Positions 1 to 8,843 of a stretch of DNA of 51,780 nucleotides are shown in pieces. Each line of letters begins with the position of its first letter. The first letter of the stretch is position 1. This DNA comes from Pseudomonadota bacterium (GTDB lineage: Bacteria; Pseudomonadota; Gammaproteobacteria; Xanthomonadales; Xanthomonadaceae). Where the stretch lies: positions 1-51,780 of the forward strand of contig JAFEBY010000021.1 of the NCBI GenBank assembly GCA_018242465.1. The letters run 5' to 3'. A program made the translations under genes and the position numbers. The notes under the pieces are model-generated. The model saw only the letters and a program-made list of their open reading frames with translations. It was not told where the DNA came from and ran no database searches.

Positions 1-1125
1 CAATTGCGTCTTCACCTTGTCGAGTTCCGCGGCGGGAATCGGCTCGCCGGCGAGCTTGCGCACTTCATCCAGCAACATCTTCTCGGCTTCGGCGGTCTGG
101 TGGCCGCTGGCCATCACCGCGACCAGGGTGAACAATCCCGGACCCACGCGCGAATCGACCTGTGCATCCGCGCTTTGCGCGATCTGCGCGCGATACACCA
201 ACGACTGGTTGAGGCGCGAGGATTCGCCTTGCGACAACAAGGCAGCGGCGACCTGCAGCGGCACGATGTCGGCATCCGCGGCGGGCGGGATCAACCAGGT
301 CATCGCGACTGCGGGTAGCGGCGCGGTTTCGCTGGTGAGCGTCTCGCGCCTGTCGGCGGTGCGCGCCGGCTCGATCGCGGTGACTTTGGGAATCGCGGCG
401 GAAGGCTTGGCAATCCCGCTGAAATATTCGTTGACCCAGCCATCCAGCTGCTTCTGGTCGAAATCGCCGGCGACGATCAGCGTCACGTTGTCGGGACGGT
501 AGAACGTATTATGGAACGCAACGACATCGGCCAGCGTCGCCGCCTGCAATTCCTCGATGTTGCCGATGGTCGGGCGCTTGTACGGATGCACCGTGTAGGA
601 CGCAGGATCAAGCGCGTTGTAGAGGCGACCATAGGGATTGGCGAGCACGCTCTGGCGATATTCCTCCTGCACCACCGCGCGTTCCGACTTGAAATTGGCG
701 TCGTCGACCTTGAGGTTGGACAGGCGCTCCGCTTCCGCCCACAACAGGCGCTGCAAATGGTTCGACGGCACCATCTCGTAATAGTTGGTGATGTCGCTGC
801 CGGTGCTGGCGTTGTTGTAGCCGCCGACGTCCTCGGTCATGCGATCCATCTGTTCCGGCTTCATGTTCTTGGTGCTCTTGAACATGATGTGTTCGAACAG
901 ATGGGCGAAACCGGAACGGTTCTGCGGATCGTCCTTCGAGCCGACGTGGTACCACATCTGCACGGTCACGGTCGGGCTGGAATGGTCCACGACCGACAAC
1001 ACCTGCAGGCCGTTGGGCAGGGTGCGCTGCTGGTACTGGATCGGCGGGACGTTCAGACTTTGCGCCGCCAGTGCCGTCGGCAGCAGGCAGGCAAGCAGGG
1101 TGAGTCGGGTTCGCAGGCGGCGCAT
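1..1125 (-). CDS. M16 zinc peptidase, C-terminal part beyond the left edge
   Basis: The frame is open from the ATG at 1125 to position 1, so about 375 N-terminal residues are visible and the rest lies outside the window. A signal peptide (basic start, then a leucine-rich core ending near ALA-AQ at residue 20) predicts export. The inverted zinc motif HLFEH lies at residues 75-79 in the context GFAHLFEHIMF, and the EE pair about 75 residues further on (VVQEEYRQ) fits the third ligand. This is the catalytic half of a pitrilysin/insulinase-type peptidase, probably periplasmic. Two further M16 genes occur in the window (28017 and 43824). The substrate is unknown. Confidence 0.9.
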   Translation of the reverse strand, partial: MRRLRTRLTLLACLLPTALAAQSLNVPPIQYQQRTLPNGLQVLSVVDHSSPTVTVQMWYHVGSKDDPQNRSGFAHLFEHIMFKSTKNMKPEQMDRMTEDVGGYNNASTGSDITNYYEMVPSNHLQRLLWAEAERLSNLKVDDANFKSERAVVQEEYRQSVLANPYGRLYNALDPASYTVHPYKRPTIGNIEELQAATLADVVAFHNTFYRPDNVTLIVAGDFDQKQLDGWVNEYFSGIAKPSAAIPKVTAIEPARTADRRETLTSETAPLPAVAMTWLIPPAADADIVPLQVAAALLSQGESSRLNQSLVYRAQIAQSADAQVDSRVGPGLFTLVAVMASGHQTAEAEKMLLDEVRKLAGEPIPAAELDKVKTQL

Positions 1126-1206
1126 TGGGTTTCCGGTAGAGGCGGAGTCGTCCCCGAACCTAATCCGCCCACGTCGCGAAGTCCACTGCCGGAAGTCAGA
1201 ACGGCG

Positions 1207-2115
1207 TCAGCGCGATGGCAGTCCGTCGAGGAAGGCATCGACCGCATCGGTATAGGCACCAGGCAGGCCAAGCTCGGTGTTGATCTGGCCGTGGCTGAGG
1301 TCTTGCGGTAGCACCTGGGTGCGGACCTTCAAGCGCTGTGCGGCATCCGCGAATGCGCGCGAGGCAGGACAGGAATCGCGCCGCTGGCTGGAACAGACCA
1401 GCAGCATGGGCGGCGCCTTGGCGGTCAGTTGCTGCAACGGCGACAGCGCGCGCCAGTTGGCCGGATCGCGACCGAAAGCGTCGTCGTAAAGTGACAGGTG
1501 GCGACCCTGCATGATCGTCGGGACATCGAGCGCTGCGGAATCCAGCGACACCGTCGCCCGCCACGGCCGTGCGCCCGGTGCCAGCGACGGATCGGACGAC
1601 AGCAATGCAACCAGGTGCGCGCCGGCGGAATGCCCCATCAACACGAGGTTGGCGGGATCGCCGCTCCACTCGCGCGCATGGCGTTGCACATAGACCAATG
1701 CCGCGGCGACGTCCCTGGCCTGCTGCGCAACATCCGCCTGCGGCAGCATGCGGTAATCGACCGACACCAGGATGTCGCCACGCGTGCTCCAGTGCGCGAG
1801 CTTGTTGTCGACGACATTACCCATCGCCTTGTCGCCCCTGCGCCAACCGCCGCCGTGCACCATCACGATGATGCGACCGCTGGCATGCGCCGGCAGATAG
1901 ACGTCGAGGCGCTGCGCGGGATCGCTGCCATAGGCAAGGTCTGGCAGGCGGCGCACGCCCGCCGGCAGTTCGACATGTTGTCGCGCGGCGATGCCGGATT
2001 GCATGCGTTGCCCGATGCGGCTGCGAAGACTACCGCTTTGTGCGGCGACCGCGACGGTCGCAGCCGACAGGACCAGTGCGACGGCAATGGAAAGTGGGCG
2101 AAACTGGCGCATCAC
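1207..2115 (-). CDS. Secreted alpha/beta hydrolase (esterase/lipase type)
   Basis: 302 residues with an N-terminal signal peptide (hydrophobic stretch about 8-25, ending VAVAAQ). HGGGW at 87-91 forms the oxyanion hole. GHSAGAH at 161-167 holds the nucleophile Ser163. His275 in LSHG is the likely catalytic histidine. This matches the hormone-sensitive-lipase/BD-FAE-like group that hydrolyses short-chain esters. It lies on the same strand as the M16 gene, about 80 bases upstream of it. Two adjacent ATGs (2115 and 2112) leave the start open by one codon. Family is certain; substrate is not. Confidence 0.85.
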   Translation of the reverse strand: MMRQFRPLSIAVALVLSAATVAVAAQSGSLRSRIGQRMQSGIAARQHVELPAGVRRLPDLAYGSDPAQRLDVYLPAHASGRIIVMVHGGGWRRGDKAMGNVVDNKLAHWSTRGDILVSVDYRMLPQADVAQQARDVAAALVYVQRHAREWSGDPANLVLMGHSAGAHLVALLSSDPSLAPGARPWRATVSLDSAALDVPTIMQGRHLSLYDDAFGRDPANWRALSPLQQLTAKAPPMLLVCSSQRRDSCPASRAFADAAQRLKVRTQVLPQDLSHGQINTELGLPGAYTDAVDAFLDGLPSR

Positions 2116-2170
2116 GCGATCTCCGGAACGGCTGTCCCCCCGAAAACGCCCAATTCAAGCATGCGTTGAC

Positions 2171-2503
2171 TCAACGCGGCGGCGAAGCCAGCTCCCTGGC
2201 ATCCAACGTTCCGTCCCGGTTGCGGTCGAGCTTGCGGAACTGATCGGCAAGCTGGGCACGATATGCATCGCGGGTGATGGCCTTGCCGCGACCGCCAGGC
2301 TGTTCGTCCGGCGTCAGTACGCCGTCATGGTTGCGGTCCATCTGGTCGAAGCCGTAGCACAGCCAGTCCTGGTATTCGGACAACTGCACCTTGCCGTCGT
2401 GGTTGGCATCCATCAACCGCAGGTAGGCGCCGGGATCACGCACCTGCGCCAGCGCGGACAGCGGCAGCAATGCCGCCACGATCCACGCCCCGCGTCGCAG
2501 CAT
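2171..2503 (-). CDS. Exported EF-hand calcium-binding protein
   Basis: About 110 residues: a signal peptide ending near ALAQ, then three canonical 12-residue EF-hand loops of D-x-N-x-D-G type. Counting from the upstream GTG, they begin at about residues 33 (DANHDGKV), 57 (DRNHDGVL) and 94 (DRNRDGTL). Each ends in Glu, so all three look competent for Ca2+. The start ATG at 2503 shares a base with the desaturase stop (TGATG), which implies translational coupling. A GTG at 2506 is an alternative start. Exported EF-hand proteins of this kind are common in this family. The partner is unknown; the coupling suggests co-expression with the desaturase. Confidence 0.85.
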   Translation of the reverse strand: MLRRGAWIVAALLPLSALAQVRDPGAYLRLMDANHDGKVQLSEYQDWLCYGFDQMDRNHDGVLTPDEQPGGRGKAITRDAYRAQLADQFRKLDRNRDGTLDARELASPPR

Positions 2504-3711
2504 CACACCACCATCGCCGCCGGCGAACCACGCAGCGCGTAACCGCGCAGGCGTCCGGCGAATGTCTGCAGCGAACGCACGCCGCTGGCCTCGGCTTCAT
2601 TGCACCAAGCCTGCAGTCGCGCCAGCGTTTCCGCCGCGTTCTGCCCACGCGCTTCCAGCACCGCGGTGAGCTGCGCGCGCTTCTCGATCAGCGTGCGAAT
2701 GCGCGGCGATTCGGCGACCCACTGTTCCAGCTGTGCGCGTGCATCCGGCGTCAGCCAGCGGCCTTCGTCCGCCAGCCCGTGGCGCAGCTTGCGCGGCAAC
2801 AGGCGGCTCAGCTTGGTGCCGCGCGCAGCGGCTTCCTCTTCCAGTGCCGGGTTCACCACGTGGCGATGGAAATCGGTCATCGCCTGGAAACGATGCGCCA
2901 GCAATGCCTTCAGCGTATCCATGTCGGGCACGCGGATGTTCGGGCGGATGTTGAGCGTCGGCGCGACGCGCAGCACTTTGGCCAGACGCACCGACTGGAA
3001 CATGCGGATCGCCGCCCAGCCGATGTCGAACTCCCACTTGCGCAATGCGAACTTGGCAGAGCTCGGGAAAGCGTGATGGTTGTTGTGCAGTTCTTCGCCG
3101 CCGATCCACACGCCCCACGGCGACAGATTGGTCGCGGTGTCGTTGGTGTGGAAATTGCGATAGCCCCACCAGTGGCCGAGGCCATTGACCACGCCTGCGG
3201 CCCAGAACGGAATCCACGCCATCTGCAACGCCCACACCGCCACGCCCTTGGCCCCGAACAGGAAAGCCAGCACGAACAGCAGGATCACCACGCCGCTGGT
3301 GGGAAAGCGCGTGTAGAGGGTGCGTTCGATCCAGTCGTCCGGACAACCCTTGCCGTACTGATCAATCGAGGCGCGATCCGCGCGTGCTTCGCGATAAAGT
3401 TCGACACCATTCCAGAACACCTTGCCGATGCCCTTGAACATCGGACTGTGCGGATCTTCCGCCGTCTCGCACTTGGCATGGTGTTTGCGATGGATCGCCG
3501 CCCATTCGCGCGCAATCATCGCCGTGGTCAGCCACGACCAGAACCGGAACACATGCGCGATGGCGGGATGGAAATCCACGCCGCGATGCGCCAGCGAACG
3601 ATGCAGGTAGAGCGTCACCGAGAAGATGGTGAGTTGGGTGGCGAGCAACAGGTACAGGGCGATGGCGCCCCAGCCGGCTCCGATGAAGCCGCTGGCAATG
3701 AAATCGAGCAT
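2503..3711 (-). CDS. Membrane acyl-CoA/fatty-acid desaturase
   Basis: 402 residues from the ATG at 3711. The three histidine boxes of membrane di-iron desaturases are intact: HRSLAH at 37-42, HRKHH at 74-78 and HNNHH at 209-213. Hydrophobic segments lie near 8-33, 52-70 and 138-178. Spacing and length fit bacterial delta-9 desaturases that introduce a cis double bond into acyl chains of membrane lipids. About 100 charged C-terminal residues follow the last box. The frame stays open to 3876, but residues before Met56 of that longer frame look like intergenic sequence, so 3711 is preferred. It is divergent from mutM. Confidence 0.9.
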   Translation of the reverse strand: MLDFIASGFIGAGWGAIALYLLLATQLTIFSVTLYLHRSLAHRGVDFHPAIAHVFRFWSWLTTAMIAREWAAIHRKHHAKCETAEDPHSPMFKGIGKVFWNGVELYREARADRASIDQYGKGCPDDWIERTLYTRFPTSGVVILLFVLAFLFGAKGVAVWALQMAWIPFWAAGVVNGLGHWWGYRNFHTNDTATNLSPWGVWIGGEELHNNHHAFPSSAKFALRKWEFDIGWAAIRMFQSVRLAKVLRVAPTLNIRPNIRVPDMDTLKALLAHRFQAMTDFHRHVVNPALEEEAAARGTKLSRLLPRKLRHGLADEGRWLTPDARAQLEQWVAESPRIRTLIEKRAQLTAVLEARGQNAAETLARLQAWCNEAEASGVRSLQTFAGRLRGYALRGSPAAMVV

Positions 3712-3825
3712 CGAGGGGGAAGCACAGGGGGATGGATTCCCAATGGTGACGCTTCCGCAGCCCGCCGTCACCACTGTACGCCAGCGTATCCAGGCGGGAC
3801 GGGGGCAGGCCGCACAATATCGGTC

Positions 3826-4653
3826 ATGCCTGAACTGCCCGAAGTCGAAACCACCCGTCGCGGCCTGCTGCCGCATGTCGCAGGACGCCGGGTGTGCAAG
3901 ATGGTGCTGCGTCGCCCCGACCTGCGCCTGCCGATTCCGCCGGAACTGCCCAAGCTGCTACGCGGCCAGGAGATCCACGGCATCACCCGCCGCGCCAAAT
4001 ACCTGCTCATGGACAGCGATCGCGGCAGCGCGCTGTGGCACCTCGGCATGTCGGGCAGCCTGCGCGTGCTGGCGGCCGGCACGCCCCTGCGCGCGCACGA
4101 TCATGTCGATGTCGAACTCGAAGGCATTGATGGAAAGCCGGGACACGTCCTGCGTTTCAACGATCCGCGCCGCTTCGGCCTGCTGCTGTGGCAGCCGGCG
4201 GGGACCGTGCATCCGTTGCTGCAATCGCTGGGACCGGAACCGCTGTCCGACGATTTCGATGGCGACCATCTGTTCCATCTGAGTCGCGGTCGCAGCGCGC
4301 CGGTCAAGGCCTTCCTGATGGACCAATCCGTGGTGGTCGGCGTCGGCAACATCTACGCCGCCGAAGCGCTGTTCGCCGCCGGCATCGCACCAACGCGTGA
4401 AGCGGGCAAAGTCTCGCTCGACCGCTATCGCAAGCTGGCCGATGCGGTGCGCGTGATCCTCGCCCACGCAATCGAACGTGGCGGCACTACCCTGCGCGAT
4501 TTCATCAGCCCCGATGGCCTGCCCGGCTATTTCGAGCAGGAGTTGCAGGTCTACGGTCGCGGCGGCGAACCCTGCTGGACATGCGGCCGCCGCCTGCGCG
4601 AGGAGCGCATCGGCCAACGCGCCAGCGTGTGGTGCTCGCGCTGCCAAACCTGA
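3826..4653 (+). CDS. mutM: Formamidopyrimidine-DNA glycosylase (Fpg/MutM)
   Basis: 275 residues, the usual size. The N-terminus PELPEVE supplies the catalytic proline and the glutamate of the lyase step once Met is removed. The Lys near 58 (RAKYLL) is the conserved catalytic lysine. The C-terminal zinc finger is complete, with Cys250, 253, 270 and 273. The enzyme excises 8-oxoguanine and formamidopyrimidines and nicks the abasic site in base-excision repair. The frame is open far upstream (to 2470), but the family-defining N-terminus fixes the start at 3826. Divergent from the desaturase gene with 114 bases between. Confidence 0.97.
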   Translation: MPELPEVETTRRGLLPHVAGRRVCKMVLRRPDLRLPIPPELPKLLRGQEIHGITRRAKYLLMDSDRGSALWHLGMSGSLRVLAAGTPLRAHDHVDVELEGIDGKPGHVLRFNDPRRFGLLLWQPAGTVHPLLQSLGPEPLSDDFDGDHLFHLSRGRSAPVKAFLMDQSVVVGVGNIYAAEALFAAGIAPTREAGKVSLDRYRKLADAVRVILAHAIERGGTTLRDFISPDGLPGYFEQELQVYGRGGEPCWTCGRRLREERIGQRASVWCSRCQT

Positions 4654-4718
4654 CCGGCGGCGCGCGGTTCATCGCGACCCCGCTATGCTGGAGCCCTGCA
4701 TCCTGTTCACCGATCCGC

Positions 4719-5297
4719 ATGCCCGATCCCAACGCCCACGACGGCATCACCCGCTGGCTGGATGAAGCCCGCGGCGGCGACCGTGCGGCGCTCGATCGCG
4801 TGCTGCAGGCGCTCTACGCGGAACTGCATGCCATGGCGCAGCGACAACTGCGCCAGCCCGCCGACGACGAAACGCTGGACCCCACTGCATTGGTGCATGA
4901 GGCCTACCTCAAGCTGGTCGGGCAGCAGGCCGATTTCGCCGATCGCGCCGGCTTCTTCGCCTATGCCGCTTCGGCCATGCGCAGCGTGGTGGTCGATCAC
5001 GCCCGCAGCCGGCTTGCGCTGAAGCGCGGCGGCGGCGATGCCGTGCAACGCGTCGCCGAACTGCCGGAGATCGCCGACGATGGCTTGCGACTCGACGAAG
5101 ACCTGCTGTCACTCGATGCCGCGCTGACACAACTTGCCGCGCTCGACGAACACCTCGCGCAAGTCGTCGAACTGCGCTATTTCGCCGGATTGTCGGAAAC
5201 CCAGATCGCCGAACTCACCGAGCGTTCCGAACGCAGCGTGCGTCGCGACTGGCAGAAGGCCCGGATGTTCCTGCTCGACGCCTTGCAGGGCCGCTGA
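4719..5297 (+). CDS. ECF-family RNA polymerase sigma factor (Sigma70_ECF type)
   Basis: 192 residues. The N-terminal half (ITRWLDEARGGDRAALD, then LDPTALVHEAYLKL) is region 2 of the sigma subgroup that accompanies TPR-containing kinases. The C-terminal half (LRYFAGLSETQIAELTERS) is the region 4 helix-turn-helix that reads the -35 element. No anti-sigma gene is adjacent. Instead a Ser/Thr kinase starts 5 bases downstream, the usual partner of this subgroup, so control by phosphorylation is a reasonable inference. The start at 4719 follows the end of mutM by 65 bases. Confidence 0.9.
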   Translation: MPDPNAHDGITRWLDEARGGDRAALDRVLQALYAELHAMAQRQLRQPADDETLDPTALVHEAYLKLVGQQADFADRAGFFAYAASAMRSVVVDHARSRLALKRGGGDAVQRVAELPEIADDGLRLDEDLLSLDAALTQLAALDEHLAQVVELRYFAGLSETQIAELTERSERSVRRDWQKARMFLLDALQGR

Positions 5298-5302
5298 CCT
5301 CC

Positions 5303-8158
5303 ATGACGATGGATCGCACGCGCTGGCAACGCATTTCCGCCGAGCTCGACGCGTTGCTGGAACTCGATCCCGGGGCGCGCGGACAACGGCTCGATGCATT
5401 GCGCGAAGAAGACGCTGCATTCGCCGACGAAATCGAACGCCTGCTCGCCCACGAGGAAACGCGCGACCATCGCATCGACACACCATTGGTGACCGCGCCG
5501 CCGGGACCCCGCGAAGGCGAACGCATCGGCCCGTATCGCCTCGACGCATTGCTGGGCGAAGGCGGCATGGGCCAGGTCTGGCAAGCCGAACGCGCCGACG
5601 GCATGTATGCACGCCGCGTCGCGTTGAAATTGTTGCGCCCCGGACTCGCCGATCCCACCTTGCGCCTGCGTTTCAGTCGCGAACGCGACATCCTCGCGCG
5701 ACTGGCGCATCCGCATATCGCGCGACTGCTCGATGCCGGCATCGGTGAAAACGGCCAGCCCTATCTGGCGCTGGAATTCGTCGAAGGCCACGGCATCCTC
5801 GCCTACGCGCGCGAGAACGCCCTCGACACGCGCCAGCGCATCGCCCTGTTCCGCCAGGTCTGCGACGCGGTCAGCCACGCCCACGCCAACCTGATCGTCC
5901 ATCGCGACCTCAAGCCATCCAACATCCTCGTCAGCGCCGATGGCGAGGTACATCTGCTCGACTTCGGCATCGCCAAGTTGCTCGACGACCCCCAGGAACC
6001 GATCGAACACACGCGCACCGGCCTGCGCCCGTTCACCCTGCACTACGCGTCACCGGAACAGGTGCGTGGCGAACCGGTCAGCACCCGCACCGACGTCTAT
6101 TCGCTGGGCGTGGTGCTGTATGAACTGCTGACCGGACAGAAGCCCTATCGGCTCAAGCGCGAATCGAGCGCGCAATGGGAAGACGCGATCCTCGCCGCCG
6201 AACCGCATCGCCCATCGCTCTCGGTCGTGCGTGACGACGAAGGCGACAGCTTCGCACAACGACGGCGCACCGCGCGCGAGCTTTCCGGCGACATCGACAA
6301 CATCGTGATGAAGGCCTTGTCGAAGAATCCGGAACAGCGCTATACCTCGGCGGAGGCGCTGTCGAGCGACCTCGAACGGTATCTCGACGGCCTGCCGGTG
6401 CTGGCGCGCGGCCAGAGCTTTTTCTATCGCACCCGCAAATTCGTGCGCCGCCAGCTGTGGCCAATCCTCACCGGCATCGGCATCACCGCATTGCTGCTGG
6501 TGTTCCTCGGCGTCGCGCTGTGGCAACGCCAGGAAGCCATCCGCGAAACCGCGCGGGCCGCGGCCCTGCAGGCATTCACCGTCGGCCTGTTCGAGAACGC
6601 CGATGCCGCCCAGAAAGGCAAGCCGGTCGACGTCGCGACCCTGCTCGATGCCGCCGAAGCACGCGGCGAACGCGAACTCGGCCTGCAGCCGCGCGCGCAT
6701 GCGGAATTGCTGGGCACCATCGCGCGCATTCGCCTGGCGATGGGACAATATCCGCGCGCCGCCGACGTGCTCGAGCGCCAGCGCAAGCTGGTCGACACGC
6801 TACCGGACGCACCCGCGAGCCTGCGCCTGGAGTCGGCGAGCCAGCGCGGTCGCGTGCAACGCCTGCTCGGAGATCCCGTAACCTGCCGGCGCACGCTGGA
6901 GCCATTGCTTGGTTTGGCAACGACGCAACAGACGCAATTGCCGGCGCACGTCGCCGAGTTCGATTCGCAGTTGGCGCGCTGTCGTCGCGGCGTCGGCGAT
7001 CGCGACGGCGCGCAACGATTGTTCGAACAATCCCTGGCCTTGCGTAAAAGCGCGTTGGGCGACGATATCGGCGTGGTCGAGAACCTGACCGATCTCGCCG
7101 CGCTATCGGTGGATGCCGGCAACTATCCCGATGCGCTTGCGCGCTTCCAGGGGGCGCTGGCGCAGCTGCACAAGATCGCGGGCAACCGTCATCCCCTCGG
7201 CATCGACATCCTGCGCAGCATCGGCACCACCCAGCGCGCAATGGGCGATGTCGACGACGCCGCGCGCAGCATCAACCAGGCGCTCGAATTGTCGGAATCC
7301 CTGCAAGGACCGGATCACCCGGTCACACTCGCCCTGCGCGAAGTCGCGGCACAATCTGCGGAAGACCTGTCCCAGTGGAGCACTGCGCAAACGCAGTGGC
7401 AGTTGCTCAATGGCAGCCTGCAACGTTCATCGAGCATGTCGGCTGATCTCGCCACCAGTTGGCTCGGTCTCGGTCGCGATGCCTATGAGCTTGGCGACCT
7501 GGATCGCGCGCGCATGGCTTTGCAGCGCGCCATCCGCCTGTCTGCCAGCCTGCATCGTGGCGACACCCAGTTCGCCGCGCTGTTGCTGGAGGCGCGCCTG
7601 TACGCGGAACGCGGCGATGCCGACGGCGCACGGCGCCTGATCGATGCCGCGCAGCAATTGTTGGACAACGGCACCATCCGCAGCAGCGATGCCGCGTTGT
7701 CATTGGCGGCAGCCGCCGGGCATGTCGAACTCGCTGCGAATGCACTCCAGGATGCCGTTGCATTGCTGAAGCCACTGGTTGCGCGATCCAGTCCGAAACC
7801 ATCGGAAGCCCAGGCGCTGCTGCTCTCGCTGCAGGCCCGCGACAACAAGGATCCCGCCCAACTCGACCGCCTGCGCGACCAGCTCGATGTCGCCGGAAAG
7901 GTCGCCGACACAATGGCCACGCGCCTGTTGTCGCTGCGTTTCCGCCTGTACGCCGCCGATGCGCAGTGCCGCAATACTCCGACGCTCGGACGCCAACGCT
8001 ACGACGCGTTGATGCCGGTGATCGGTTCGGTGCAACCCGAGGGTGGAGCGCTGTCACGTGAAGCGGTGATGCTGCACGAAGACTGCGAACATCGCCAACC
8101 CGCCGTGCCGGCGAATCGTCGCGGTCAGTCCTCGCGCGCGAACGGCAGCGGGCACTGA
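5303..8158 (+). CDS. Transmembrane Ser/Thr protein kinase with extracytoplasmic helical repeats
   Basis: 951 residues. The kinase domain (about 77-350) is complete: glycine loop GEGGMGQV at 85-92, Lys109, HRDLKPSN starting at 190, DFG at 210-212 and SPEQ at about 240. One transmembrane helix spans about 377-398. The C-terminal ~550 residues are alanine/leucine-rich helical repeats resembling tetratricopeptides. The layout (cytoplasmic PknB-like kinase, one membrane pass, outer TPR sensor) fits a signal receptor that phosphorylates or gates the adjacent ECF sigma factor. The 3' end overlaps the convergent tdk gene by 34 bases. An ATG two codons in (5309) is an alternative start. Confidence 0.92.
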   Translation: MTMDRTRWQRISAELDALLELDPGARGQRLDALREEDAAFADEIERLLAHEETRDHRIDTPLVTAPPGPREGERIGPYRLDALLGEGGMGQVWQAERADGMYARRVALKLLRPGLADPTLRLRFSRERDILARLAHPHIARLLDAGIGENGQPYLALEFVEGHGILAYARENALDTRQRIALFRQVCDAVSHAHANLIVHRDLKPSNILVSADGEVHLLDFGIAKLLDDPQEPIEHTRTGLRPFTLHYASPEQVRGEPVSTRTDVYSLGVVLYELLTGQKPYRLKRESSAQWEDAILAAEPHRPSLSVVRDDEGDSFAQRRRTARELSGDIDNIVMKALSKNPEQRYTSAEALSSDLERYLDGLPVLARGQSFFYRTRKFVRRQLWPILTGIGITALLLVFLGVALWQRQEAIRETARAAALQAFTVGLFENADAAQKGKPVDVATLLDAAEARGERELGLQPRAHAELLGTIARIRLAMGQYPRAADVLERQRKLVDTLPDAPASLRLESASQRGRVQRLLGDPVTCRRTLEPLLGLATTQQTQLPAHVAEFDSQLARCRRGVGDRDGAQRLFEQSLALRKSALGDDIGVVENLTDLAALSVDAGNYPDALARFQGALAQLHKIAGNRHPLGIDILRSIGTTQRAMGDVDDAARSINQALELSESLQGPDHPVTLALREVAAQSAEDLSQWSTAQTQWQLLNGSLQRSSSMSADLATSWLGLGRDAYELGDLDRARMALQRAIRLSASLHRGDTQFAALLLEARLYAERGDADGARRLIDAAQQLLDNGTIRSSDAALSLAAAAGHVELAANALQDAVALLKPLVARSSPKPSEAQALLLSLQARDNKDPAQLDRLRDQLDVAGKVADTMATRLLSLRFRLYAADAQCRNTPTLGRQRYDALMPVIGSVQPEGGALSREAVMLHEDCEHRQPAVPANRRGQSSRANGSGH

Positions 8159-8757
8159 GCGGGATCGATCCGCCCCTCCCCGCGCATGATCTTCTTGAAC
8201 TCGGTGCGGCTCACCGAGACGTAACGCTCGTTGCCGCCGATCTCCACCTGTGGGCCGTCCTGCACCGCGCGACCGGCATTGTCGACGCGCACGGTCATGA
8301 TCGCCTTGGCGCCGCTGTGGCAAATCGTCTTGATTTCCTGCATCTCGTCGGCCCAGGCCAGCAAGGCCGCGCTGCCTTCGAACAATTCACCGCGAAAATC
8401 GGTGCGCAGGCCATAGCACAGCACCGGCACCCGCAATTCGTCGACGACATCGCTCAGCTGCCACGCCTGCGCGCGTGAGAGGAATTGCGCTTCATCCACC
8501 AGCACGCAATTGAGCTTGCCGTGGTCAGCGATGTCGTCGCGCACGCGCCGCAACAAATCATCGTCGCGCCCAAACGGAATCGCGGCGTCGCTCAACCCGA
8601 TTCGCGACGACACCACGCCGCGCCCGGCGCGATCGTCCAGCGCCGGCGTGAGGATCATCACCCGCATGCCACGTTCGCGATAATTGTGCGCGGACTGCAG
8701 CAACGTGGTGGTCTTGCCCGCGTTCATCGCGGAATAGTAGAAATACAGCTTGGCCAT
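8125..8757 (-). CDS. tdk: Thymidine kinase
   Basis: 210 residues from MAKLYFYY. The P-loop reads AMNAGKTT and the Walker B/lid region reads VLVDEAQFL, with [12 protein letters not shown] near the thymidine-binding lasso. It phosphorylates thymidine to dTMP in salvage. Unlike the E. coli enzyme, the zinc site is eroded: one Cys of the first pair remains (TICHSGAKA), and the later Cys/His pair is replaced by SRTEF. From memory, Xanthomonas homologues share this pattern, so it looks like a lineage trait rather than decay. An ATG three codons upstream (8766) is possible. It converges with the kinase gene and overlaps it. Confidence 0.95.
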   Translation of the reverse strand: MAKLYFYYSAMNAGKTTTLLQSAHNYRERGMRVMILTPALDDRAGRGVVSSRIGLSDAAIPFGRDDDLLRRVRDDIADHGKLNCVLVDEAQFLSRAQAWQLSDVVDELRVPVLCYGLRTDFRGELFEGSAALLAWADEMQEIKTICHSGAKAIMTVRVDNAGRAVQDGPQVEIGGNERYVSVSRTEFKKIMRGEGRIDPAQCPLPFARED

Positions 8758-8843
8758 TCCCGCCATGATACCGGCGCGACCCGTTTCGTTGAGACCCGGA
8801 CTCAATGAGACAATGGCCGGCCGTTCCGTTTACATGCCGCCCC

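Noticed and set aside
2470..3825. N-terminal extension of mutM, which would make a 727-residue protein
   Set aside because: The extension is antisense to the desaturase. MutM needs its proline directly after the initiator Met.
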